Below, piece after piece: positions 7,404 through 14,523 of a DNA stretch of 64,000 nt. Below the pieces are notes generated by a model that saw only the letters and a program-made list of their open reading frames with translations, made no database searches and was not told where the DNA came from. Position numbers and translations under genes: made by a program. This stretch comes from Sediminispirochaeta smaragdinae DSM 11293. GTDB lineage: Bacteria; Spirochaetota; Spirochaetia; DSM-16054; Sediminispirochaetaceae. Position 1 is the stretch's first letter; each line of letters begins with the position of its first letter. The DNA lies in assembly GCF_000143985.1 (NCBI RefSeq), contig NC_014364.1, forward strand, positions 248,001 through 312,000, read 5' to 3'.

Positions 7404-8272
7404 CCATAACGGTTGCCAGCGGAAAGGGAGGAACGGGAAAAACCACGATTGCAACGGCCCTGGCCATGCTTTGGCCGGAGCCTGTTGCATTGCTTGATGC
7501 CGATGTAGAGGAACCCAATTGCCGTTTTTTTCTCGATACAACGGAGGGAAAGCAGCGGGAGGTTTTCCTCCCCGTCCCTCAAATTGATGAGGCGATCTGT
7601 ACCGGCTGCGGTGCCTGCAGTAGTTTTTGCCGCTATGGTGCTTTGGTAAGAATAGGCAAAAAGGTCATGACCTTTCCTAATCTTTGCCACAGCTGCGGAG
7701 CCTGTATGATGGTCTGTCCCGAAGGGGCCATCAGCGAAAAACCCTCTTTCATCGGCACCATAGATTCGGCCCAGTTCCGAGCTTTAGACGGCAGCCTTCG
7801 TACCCATCGTTGGGGGACCTTGAAGCTGGGAGCTGCTATGGCTCCTCCGCTCATCAGGGAGCTGCGCAGGGAAAAAGACAAAGAGCCTCTTCAGCTGATC
7901 GATTCGCCGCCGGGGGCCAGTTGTCCGATGGCAAATGCTGTTAAAAATGCAGATCTCGTACTTATGGTCGCGGAAAATACCCCCTTTGGCGCACATGATT
8001 TGGAGAAGGCCATTTCGACCCTCGAAGAGATGGACCTCCCGGTCCTGGCTCTTATCAACCGGGCCGACCTGGGCGGAGGAGAGGCCGAAGCGGTATGCCG
8101 GCGGAAAGGTATTGATATCATTGGCCGTGTTCCCTTTGACCGAAAGGTTGCCGAATCCTATGCCCGTGGAGTACATCCGATCCTTGAGGTCCCTGCCTTT
8201 CGTCAGGCGGTAGAACAGGTCGTTGGCCATCTTATCGCTTTTTTACAAACCAGTATCGAGCAAAAAACATGA
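7400..8272 (+). CDS. MinD-superfamily ATPase with inserted 2[4Fe-4S] ferredoxin domain (1)
   Basis: A P-loop ATPase of the Mrp/MinD/SIMIBI class, 290 residues. The deviant Walker A SGKGGTGKTT is at residues 7-16. A bacterial-type double-cluster ferredoxin domain is inserted at about 60-110 (CTGCGACSSFC and CHSCGACMMVCPEGA). The switch/Walker B region LIDSPPGASCP comes near residue 170. Members of this architecture lie beside orange-protein genes in sulfate reducers and beside NifX genes in other anaerobes, where they are thought to supply ATP-driven or redox-driven cluster assembly. Start and stop both overlap the neighbouring genes by 4 nt. Confidence 0.88.
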   Translation: MTITVASGKGGTGKTTIATALAMLWPEPVALLDADVEEPNCRFFLDTTEGKQREVFLPVPQIDEAICTGCGACSSFCRYGALVRIGKKVMTFPNLCHSCGACMMVCPEGAISEKPSFIGTIDSAQFRALDGSLRTHRWGTLKLGAAMAPPLIRELRREKDKEPLQLIDSPPGASCPMANAVKNADLVLMVAENTPFGAHDLEKAISTLEEMDLPVLALINRADLGGGEAEAVCRRKGIDIIGRVPFDRKVAESYARGVHPILEVPAFRQAVEQVVGHLIAFLQTSIEQKT

Positions 8273-9195
8273 AACATGAAAAAGCAAAACGCATAGTTGT
8301 CATCAGTGGGAAGGGAGGAACCGGAAAGACCTTTTTTACTTCGGCTATCGCTTCTCTCGTTTCCGGAAGAAGTGTTTTTGCCGACTGCGACGTGGACGCA
8401 GCGAATCTTGCTCTTGCCCTTGGAGGAGCTGCTCCGGCAGCCTCAAGGAGGCAGGAACGCTTCTTCGGTGGAGAGCGTGCAGTGGTTGATGCCGGGCTCT
8501 GTACCGGTTGCGGCAAGTGCATTTCATTTTGCAGATTTGATGCCATACACATGGAGAATTCTGTGGCGCAGGTGGATCCTGTCGGTTGTGAAGGTTGCGG
8601 AGTGTGCACCCTTGTCTGCCCCAGTTCGGCTTTTACTCTGGAGGAGGAGATGGCCGGGCAGTGGTTTGTCACCGATACCCAGGATGGCCCGCTTATTCAC
8701 GCTGAATTACAAGCCGGTGGCGAGAATTCAGGCAAATTGGTCCACAAGGTAAGAAGTGTCGCAGAACAGGAAGCCGAACGGGTCGGCGCTTCGCTTATTC
8801 TGATCGACGGCCCTCCGGGGACCGGCTGTCCTGTACTTGCCGCCGCCTCGGATACGGATGCGATACTACTCGTTACCGAGGCAACTACCACGGCGCTTCA
8901 CGACCTTGAGCGGGCAGCTGAGGTTGCAAGCACTTTCGGAACCCCCATAGGTGTTCTTGTAAACAAAAGCGACCTTAATCCTGAGGTTGTAAAGAAAGCC
9001 CGGATTCTGTGTGATGAGAAAGGGTACCGCTGGATTGGTGATTTCCCCTACGACCGCATGGCTGCAGAGGCTTCGGCTCGTCTTCTCGATCCCTTTTCGC
9101 TTCTGGAGGATACGACGGCCGATAAACTTCGTGCACTGGTTGCAAATGCGCTCAACATGGTCGGTCTTGATGTGGTATCATCAGCGGTCGGTTGA
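8269..9195 (+). CDS. MinD-superfamily ATPase with inserted 2[4Fe-4S] ferredoxin domain (2)
   Basis: A paralogue of the preceding protein, 308 residues. Walker A SGKGGTGKTF is at about residues 14-23, the ferredoxin insert at about 75-120 (CTGCGKCISFC and CEGCGVCTLVCPSSA), and the LIDGPPGTGCP motif near residue 180. The two proteins differ enough to suggest a heterodimer, as expected for such pairs. It begins 4 nt inside the previous gene and is followed after 40 nt by mrp with its own Shine-Dalgarno. Expected location is the cytoplasm. Confidence 0.88.
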   Translation: MKHEKAKRIVVISGKGGTGKTFFTSAIASLVSGRSVFADCDVDAANLALALGGAAPAASRRQERFFGGERAVVDAGLCTGCGKCISFCRFDAIHMENSVAQVDPVGCEGCGVCTLVCPSSAFTLEEEMAGQWFVTDTQDGPLIHAELQAGGENSGKLVHKVRSVAEQEAERVGASLILIDGPPGTGCPVLAAASDTDAILLVTEATTTALHDLERAAEVASTFGTPIGVLVNKSDLNPEVVKKARILCDEKGYRWIGDFPYDRMAAEASARLLDPFSLLEDTTADKLRALVANALNMVGLDVVSSAVG

Positions 9196-9235
9196 TAAAT
9201 AAAAACAAACGAAACAACAGAGTAAAGGAGACGAT

Positions 9236-10060
9236 ATGGCATTCCCTCCGTCCGAAGAACAAAAAGCGCAAAATGAGCGCTTAAAAAAACGTATGAGCGG
9301 GATCAAACATAAGGTTCTGGTTATGAGCGGTAAGGGAGGTGTCGGCAAAAGCTCGGTTTCTGCCAACCTTGCCCTTGAAATGGCATCCAGAGGTGTGAAG
9401 GTGGGAATTCTCGACACCGATCTTCACGGTCCGAATATACCGAAGATGCTTGGTGTTGATGATGCAAAACTGATTGCCTACGATGAAGGTATCGAGCCCT
9501 TTGCGGTGACGAAAAACCTTGTAGCCGTCAGTCTCGCCATGGCCGGCCATGATGTCGATGCTCCCATCATCTGGCGTGGTCCGGTAAAGATTGGTGTTAT
9601 TCGGCAGTTCCTGGCCGATGTCGAATGGGGCGACCTCGATCTTCTGGTCATCGACACCCCGCCGGGAACCGGAGATGAGCCTCTTACGGTTGCCCAGATG
9701 ATTCCTGAACTTGACGGTGCAATCGTTGTTACGACGCCTCAAGAGGTGGCGATTTTAGACAGCCGAAAAAGTGTGAATTTCGCCAAACAGCTTAATCTTC
9801 CTCTTATCGGTATCGTTGAAAATATGAGTGGTTTTATCTGCCCGAATTGCGGTACCGAACATCAGCTTTTCGGAAGCGGGGGAGGAGAGAGAGCAGCCAA
9901 AGAGATGGGGGTGCCTTTTCTTGGAAAAATTCCCATTGATCCTCTTCTGATGAATGCGGAAGATAGTGGTCGTTCATACCTCTCTCTTCCTGATACCGGA
10001 CCTGCAGCAGCAGCTCTCCGTTCCCTTGTGGACAAGACCGCCGCTTTTATCGGGCTTTAG
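9236..10060 (+). CDS. mrp: Mrp/NBP35-type iron-sulfur cluster carrier ATPase
   Basis: An ATP-dependent carrier that transfers [4Fe-4S] clusters to target proteins. The 274-residue protein has the Walker A SGKGGVGKSS at residues 31-40, the DTDLHGPNIPKMLG signature at about 60-73, the IDTPPGTGDEPL motif at 139-150, and the bridging-cluster pair C202xxC205 (CPNCGTEH). It lacks the N-terminal DUF59 domain found in many Mrp proteins. An AAAGGAG precedes the ATG. It is the last gene of the Fur-box operon and is followed directly by a strong terminator. Confidence 0.92.
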   Translation: MAFPPSEEQKAQNERLKKRMSGIKHKVLVMSGKGGVGKSSVSANLALEMASRGVKVGILDTDLHGPNIPKMLGVDDAKLIAYDEGIEPFAVTKNLVAVSLAMAGHDVDAPIIWRGPVKIGVIRQFLADVEWGDLDLLVIDTPPGTGDEPLTVAQMIPELDGAIVVTTPQEVAILDSRKSVNFAKQLNLPLIGIVENMSGFICPNCGTEHQLFGSGGGERAAKEMGVPFLGKIPIDPLLMNAEDSGRSYLSLPDTGPAAAALRSLVDKTAAFIGL

Positions 10061-10071
10061 AAAAACAATAC

Positions 10072-10111
10072 AGCCGAATCACGTTTTTTTCCTTCCGTGA
10101 TTCGGCTTTTC
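10072..10111 (+). terminator. Intrinsic terminator of the Fur-box/Mrp operon
   Basis: A perfect 12-bp stem, AGCCGAATCACG (10072-10083) with its complement at 10096-10107, encloses a 12-nt loop and is followed by TTTT. It begins 12 nt after the mrp stop codon. Confidence 0.88.
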
Positions 10112-10115
10112 CTGT

Positions 10116-10145
10116 TTGCTATTCCCCTCTGCTTTCCTTTATACT
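10116..10145 (+). promoter_or_regulatory. Promoter of the chemoreceptor-cheW operon
   Basis: TTGCTA (10116-10121), an 18-nt spacer and TATACT (10140-10145). It lies between the terminator and the chemoreceptor gene and gives a leader of about 38 nt. No sigma28-type sequence is visible. Confidence 0.6.
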
Positions 10146-10189
10146 TTACCTCAACAGTTTAGATTAAAAACGCTTTGGGGGTTATCTCG

Positions 10190-12424
10190 ATGCTGAAGAA
10201 TATCAGAATGGGAGTGAAGCTCGTAGGAGCCTTTTTCATTGTTGCGCTCCTTGTGCTGGTGGTCGGGTTCGTCGGAATGATCGGTCTGCGACGGCTGAAT
10301 GTCTTTATAAGTGATATAGGCCAGGGGCGGCTTCCTGCAGTGGAGTCGCTTCTCAGGATGGAGAATGAAGTTCAGAACATTCGGGGTTCCGTTCGTACCC
10401 TTCTCAGTTCTCGGTTGACGCTCGATGATCGTCAGCGACAGTACGATAATATCGATTCGGCAAGGGCCGATTACGGGGAGTATCGCACCGTATACGAAAA
10501 ATTTCCAAAAGCCAGTGAAGAGAGCCGTAAATGGACGGAAGCTACAAGGCTGCTTGGCGAACTGACCGATCTCAATAATTCCATAGTTGATCTTTCAAAA
10601 AAGGTGGAAGAATCAGGAATCATACATCCCGATTCCTTCAAAAGTACCATTATAGAGTTAGTGAACGATCATCATGTGCTGATGGAGCAGGCGATTGCCG
10701 CCATCGGTTCCGGCACGGTTTTTACCGGTGGAGATGATGCGGAAAGCTGTGATTTGGGTCAGTTCCTTTTAACCTTCAAAACCGATAATCCTGTTTTGCT
10801 GCGGGTTCTAAAGGAGGTCCCCAAATACCACGATGCCTTTCATGAGGGGATTAGTGAGGTCCAGGACGCTCTGAGCCGGGGGGATCGGGATACGGCTTTT
10901 GCCCTCTACCAGGATAAAGTGGTTCGAAATGCAACAAGGGTATTTGAGTTGCTTAATCAGATGCTTGGCGAGGCTGATCGAGTCGTCCAGCTTTACGATG
11001 AGATGAATCTCATCGCAATGGGGGATGCTGCAACCGTTCAGCGTTCTTTTGTTGATGCCCTCGGTTGGGTCGTTTCGTATAACAGCGACCTTGCTGCTAA
11101 TACGGTCGATCAAGCCATAGTGAACAGCGGTCAGGCGATTCGCTTTACCATCGTCGGCATGGTGGTTGCCTCCCTTCTTGCGCTCATTCTCGGTCTCGGC
11201 CTTACTCAGGCGATTACCGCCCCCATGCGGCTTGGAGTAAATTTTGCCAAGGCCATCAGCCTTGGGGACCTCGGCATCGAGCTGTCGATACGCCAAAAAG
11301 ATGAGGTCGGGCAGTTGGCTGAGGCCATGCGGGAGATGCAAATTGCTCTTCAGGATAAGGCAAGGGTGCTCGAACGCATTGCGGATGGGGATCTGTCGGT
11401 AGATGCTAAAAAGGCTTCCGAAAAGGATGGCTTGGGAGAATCGATGCTCCGCATGAAAAAGAACCTGAACGATTTGCTTGGCCAGGTTCATATGGCCGTT
11501 GAGCAGGTAACTGCGGGAGCGGACCAGGTGAGTCAGGCAAGTCAAAGTCTTAGCCAGGGAGCAACCGAACAGGCCAGCAGCCTTGAAGAGGTCTCGTCAA
11601 GTGCTACCGAGATCAATAGCCAGGCTCGCCAGAATGCGGAGAATGCTACCGAAGCGAATGCTTTGGCAAAGAAAGCCGCGGCCGATGCAAAGAACGGTAA
11701 CAGCCAGATGATGGACTTGAAGGAAGCGATGGCCAAGATCAACGTCTCCAGCGATCAGATCAAAAAGGTTGTGAAGGTAATAGACGATATTGCATTCCAG
11801 ATCAATTTGCTCGCTCTTAATGCCAATGTCGAGGCTGCTCGTGCCGGAAAGTACGGTAAGGGATTTGCCGTTGTTGCGGAAGAGGTCCGAAATCTTGCGG
11901 TTCGCAGTGCAAGTGCGGTTCAGGAAACTACTTCTATGGTTGAGGAATCAATACGAAATATCGAACTTGGTAATGCGGCAGTCGGGACAACAGCCGGCCA
12001 GCTTGAATCTATTGTCGACGGGGCTGGGAAGGTTGCTGATTTTCTCGAAGAGATTGCGACCGCAAGCCGTGAGCAGGCTCAGGCCATTGATCAAATTTCA
12101 GAAGGATTGGATCAGATCGATCAGGTTACCCAGAGTAATACGGCTAGTGCCGAGGAGAGTGCCTCGGCTTCCGAGGAACTTGCCGGACAGGCTCAGCAGC
12201 TGCAGGGTCTTATTCGTCAGTTTATTCTCGACGAACGGTATGTCTCGGGTTTGCGTTCTTCCGGAAGCCGTTCCCTCCCCGCTCCCGGAGGACGTCGTGT
12301 CCCTCGTCCCTCAAAGGAGCGGACTGTAAAAGAGCATCCACGGGAAGAGTTTGAAACAGGTATCGCACCGGTAAGTCCCGAGGATGTCATCAAACTGGAC
12401 GATGATGATTTCGATCGGTTTTGA
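10190..12424 (+). CDS. Methyl-accepting chemotaxis protein with periplasmic CZB-like domain
   Basis: An inner-membrane chemoreceptor of 744 residues. TM1 spans about 10-33 and TM2 about 319-341, followed by HAMP (about 342-395) and a signalling domain with the hairpin tip IDDIAFQINLLALNANVEAARAG. The periplasmic part carries a chemoreceptor zinc-binding (CZB) pattern: H162, then C187 in CDLGQF, then H214 and H218 (HxxxH). CZB domains are more often cytoplasmic. The last five residues, DFDRF, after a long Pro/Arg-rich linker, fit the x-[aromatic]-x-x-[aromatic] pattern of CheR-docking pentapeptides. ATG 10190 is chosen over an upstream in-frame TTG because GGGGG lies 8 nt before it. It is coupled to cheW. 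Confidence 0.92.
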   Translation: MLKNIRMGVKLVGAFFIVALLVLVVGFVGMIGLRRLNVFISDIGQGRLPAVESLLRMENEVQNIRGSVRTLLSSRLTLDDRQRQYDNIDSARADYGEYRTVYEKFPKASEESRKWTEATRLLGELTDLNNSIVDLSKKVEESGIIHPDSFKSTIIELVNDHHVLMEQAIAAIGSGTVFTGGDDAESCDLGQFLLTFKTDNPVLLRVLKEVPKYHDAFHEGISEVQDALSRGDRDTAFALYQDKVVRNATRVFELLNQMLGEADRVVQLYDEMNLIAMGDAATVQRSFVDALGWVVSYNSDLAANTVDQAIVNSGQAIRFTIVGMVVASLLALILGLGLTQAITAPMRLGVNFAKAISLGDLGIELSIRQKDEVGQLAEAMREMQIALQDKARVLERIADGDLSVDAKKASEKDGLGESMLRMKKNLNDLLGQVHMAVEQVTAGADQVSQASQSLSQGATEQASSLEEVSSSATEINSQARQNAENATEANALAKKAAADAKNGNSQMMDLKEAMAKINVSSDQIKKVVKVIDDIAFQINLLALNANVEAARAGKYGKGFAVVAEEVRNLAVRSASAVQETTSMVEESIRNIELGNAAVGTTAGQLESIVDGAGKVADFLEEIATASREQAQAIDQISEGLDQIDQVTQSNTASAEESASASEELAGQAQQLQGLIRQFILDERYVSGLRSSGSRSLPAPGGRRVPRPSKERTVKEHPREEFETGIAPVSPEDVIKLDDDDFDRF

Positions 12425-12435
12425 AGGAGAAGAGG

Positions 12436-12930
12436 ATGAGCGATCAAGTTTCTGGATCCGGAGATGTCATGATTGATGAAGAAGATGATATTGTTGCGAA
12501 TAAGTATCTTCTCTCCAAGATAGGGAACGAACTCTACGGAATAGATATTCGCTTTGTCACCGACATCATTGAGATGCAAAAAATCACCGAAGTACCTGAT
12601 ATGGAAGAATATGTCCGGGGAGTGATCAACCTTCGCGGCCAGGTCATTCCTGTTATCGATCTTCGCTTGCGTTTTGGTATGGCTTTCCGGGAATATGATG
12701 ATCGTACCTGTATTATTATTGTCAACGTCGGGGAGAGTTCCATCGGTTTTATCGTCGATACGGTTTCCGAGGTGATCGATATCCCCGATGGAAGCATCGA
12801 TCCTCCGCCTGAGTATAAGAGTGAGGGTGGCTCTTCCCGCCGTTTTGTCTCCGGACTTGGGAAGGTCGGAGACTCGGTAAAACTTCTTCTTGATGTGGAG
12901 GCTATTGTTTCTCATACGACATCGACATAA
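12436..12930 (+). CDS. cheW: Chemotaxis coupling protein CheW
   Basis: Links chemoreceptors to the CheA kinase. The 164-residue protein has the CheW-like SH3 folds: NKYLLSKIGNELYGIDIRFVTDIIE, the EYVRGVINLRGQVIPVIDLRLRFG signature, and the CIIIVNVGESSIGFIVDTVSEVIDIP segment. A short acidic N-terminal extension precedes the domain. ATG 12436 is chosen because the AAGGAG and GAAGAGG purine tract directly precedes it. It begins 11 nt after the receptor stop codon and ends before a strong terminator, so receptor and CheW form a two-gene unit. Confidence 0.93.
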   Translation: MSDQVSGSGDVMIDEEDDIVANKYLLSKIGNELYGIDIRFVTDIIEMQKITEVPDMEEYVRGVINLRGQVIPVIDLRLRFGMAFREYDDRTCIIIVNVGESSIGFIVDTVSEVIDIPDGSIDPPPEYKSEGGSSRRFVSGLGKVGDSVKLLLDVEAIVSHTTST

Positions 12931-12946
12931 TCGTGGCATTTTTACT

Positions 12947-12985
12947 ACGGAAGAGTGTCTGAAAAAATAGACACTCTTCCGTTTT
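12947..12985 (+). terminator. Intrinsic terminator after cheW
   Basis: A perfect 14-bp stem (ACGGAAGAGTGTCT at 12947-12960 with its complement at 12969-12982) and an 8-nt A-rich loop, followed by a short T run. Confidence 0.88.
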
Positions 12986-13015
12986 AGAATTCTATTGAAC
13001 TATTGTAGCGAGCTT

Positions 13016-13036
13016 ACTATTTGTATGATAAATAGT
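13016..13036 (+). repeat. AT-rich inverted repeat upstream of the lipid-kinase-like gene
   Basis: ACTATTT (13016-13022) and AAATAGT (13030-13036) are separated by 7 nt. It lies between the cheW terminator and the next gene and could be an operator. Confidence 0.4.
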
Positions 13037-13065
13037 TATATAAAAAGATATTTGTCTTGTCTTTT

Positions 13066-13080
13066 TGGCATGAAATGTGC
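13066..13080 (+). promoter_or_regulatory. Weak sigma54-like -24/-12 element
   Basis: TGGCATG-N4-GTGC: the GG and GC dinucleotides are separated by exactly 10 nt as in sigma54 promoters, but two consensus positions are missed. It lies about 16-25 nt before the possible starts, closer than usual. Confidence 0.25.
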
Positions 13081-13104
13081 AAAATATAGAAAGAAGTGAA
13101 AGAT

Positions 13105-13710
13105 ATGCGTACAACATTCCAAGGTGATACCGAAAAAATACGAACGGAGATTATCCGAAAAAGTATTCATATGATGGTTGCTTTTGTCCCGGCCTTTGCA
13201 AGGATCAATATTGGCTTAACCATGGCCCTTCTGGCTGCTTCCGTTGTCGCATATTCTGTTGCCGAACTTTTGCGAGTCAACGGAAAAAAGATATTTCTGA
13301 TCTCCACCATTACCGAAGCCGCCAATAGAAATCGCAACAACAGTGCCTTTGTTTTCGGGCCGGTAACCCTTGCCTTGGGGGCAATGATGACGCTTTTGCT
13401 TTATCCCTCTCAGGTTGCCGCCATTGCTGTCTATGCCCTTGCTTTTGGGGATGGTTTTAGTAGCCTTTTTGGAAGACTTTACGGACGGGTGAGGGTTCCC
13501 TTTACCGAAGGGAAGACCTTTGCCGGTAGTTTTGCTTGTCTTCTCGCGGTTTTCTTTTCATCGCTTTCGGTAAGCGGTAATATCGAACAATCCGTTCTCA
13601 TCGCCATTGCCGCCACACTCCTTGAAATATCTATTTCCGGAGACCTCGACAATCTCGTACTTCCGATCGGAACCGGCTTTGTCGCCTGGCTTGTTGGTGT
13701 AGGGATATAA
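13105..13710 (+). CDS. Dolichol/phytol kinase-like CTP-dependent membrane kinase
   Basis: An integral membrane protein (201 residues, about six hydrophobic segments) of the CTP-dependent polyprenol/phytol kinase (SEC59/VTE5-like) and CDP-lipid superfamily. Signs are the N-terminal EIIRKSIHMMVAF motif, ALAFGDGFSSLFGRLYGR with the conserved Gly-Asp-Gly, the GKTFAGSFAC loop, and the C-terminal SGDLDNLVLPIGTG motif. Substrate is unknown; an isoprenoid alcohol or diacylglycerol is likely. A GTG at 13096 in the same frame is an alternative start. Neither start has a strong Shine-Dalgarno. The next gene is convergent. Confidence 0.75.
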   Translation: MRTTFQGDTEKIRTEIIRKSIHMMVAFVPAFARINIGLTMALLAASVVAYSVAELLRVNGKKIFLISTITEAANRNRNNSAFVFGPVTLALGAMMTLLLYPSQVAAIAVYALAFGDGFSSLFGRLYGRVRVPFTEGKTFAGSFACLLAVFFSSLSVSGNIEQSVLIAIAATLLEISISGDLDNLVLPIGTGFVAWLVGVGI

Positions 13711-13719
13711 CGTTCCTTT

Positions 13720-14487
13720 TCAAAGCCAGAGATATATGGTATGCGTTCTGCTGCCGAATAGATAAGCACCCACGATCATGCAAAGAAGGCCTATCGCCGC
13801 TGCCTCCGGAGCGATGGATCGATAGACAAATTCCTTCCCTATGATCATGAAGAAAACCCCGCAGGCAACCAGGTAATAGTTTCGATTCCCCTGATGCAAG
13901 GCTGCTATGAGATAGTTTGCCGTCGAGAGCACGGCGATGACCCCGTAGCCAAGAAACATGCTACTGCGTGCTCCGATGGAAAAAAGCAGTTGCGGGGTGT
14001 ATTCCGATATATCAACGGGCAGAACCGCCGCAAGCGTAAGGGCCATGAAGAAAGCCGATCCGAACATGATGGTCCGTCGCTGGAGTGCGAGACCTGCCGC
14101 GAAAAGGCCGGAGATGAAGAGGGCAAGAATCGAAAGAAACCGTCCGAAGTAGTAGGCACGTGTTATTGCGGCAGGTATCTGATATGAATAATTGAGTGAG
14201 AAAAGTGCGGCAGATAGGGGTCTGAGCGCGCCGAAGGCGGTCGCTTGTACGGCAAGAATAAAAAAAAGGACGCCTGGACTTGGTGTATTCCTAAAAAAAA
14301 GCATCAAAAAGAGCGAACCGATAATGGCGAAGGCTCCTTCTCCAAGCAGAAGGATCTGTCGGATCAGCTCGTCCCCCACTGTTGTTCCCGTGCGAAACTG
14401 AAGAAGTATTCCGTATACCCCCACACCTGTGAGCAGTATCGAAATGAGCAGACCGAAAATTTGTAAACTGTTTCGCCTCGAGATCAT
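13720..14487 (-). CDS. Multi-pass membrane protein of unknown family
   Basis: A 255-residue protein made of seven or eight hydrophobic helices with short Arg-containing loops (RRNS, RTG, QRRT, HQGNRN, SRTH) and no extramembrane domain. I recognise no family; the layout recalls small 7TM sensor-type or histidine-kinase membrane modules but without any output domain. It starts at ATG 14487, 7 nt downstream of a -10 box that is paired with a perfect TTGACA, and has no Shine-Dalgarno, so a leaderless mRNA is likely. It lies just downstream of the GH79 gene on the same strand. Confidence 0.65.
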   Translation of the reverse strand: MISRRNSLQIFGLLISILLTGVGVYGILLQFRTGTTVGDELIRQILLLGEGAFAIIGSLFLMLFFRNTPSPGVLFFILAVQATAFGALRPLSAALFSLNYSYQIPAAITRAYYFGRFLSILALFISGLFAAGLALQRRTIMFGSAFFMALTLAAVLPVDISEYTPQLLFSIGARSSMFLGYGVIAVLSTANYLIAALHQGNRNYYLVACGVFFMIIGKEFVYRSIAPEAAAIGLLCMIVGAYLFGSRTHTIYLWL

Positions 14488-14494
14488 CGCTCAT

Positions 14495-14523
14495 ACCATA
14501 TTGCGTTGGCGTTGATCTGTCAA
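14495..14523 (-). promoter_or_regulatory. Strong promoter ending at the start codon of the 255-aa membrane protein
   Basis: On the minus strand TTGACA (14523-14518), a 17-nt spacer and TATGGT (14500-14495), followed by 7 nt and ATG. The -35 overlaps the stop codon region of the upstream GH79 gene. Confidence 0.65.

Noticed and set aside
10808-11545. A 245-codon open frame on the - strand inside the chemoreceptor gene
   Set aside because: The opposite strand encodes a well-supported HAMP and signalling region; the antisense frame has no recognisable features.
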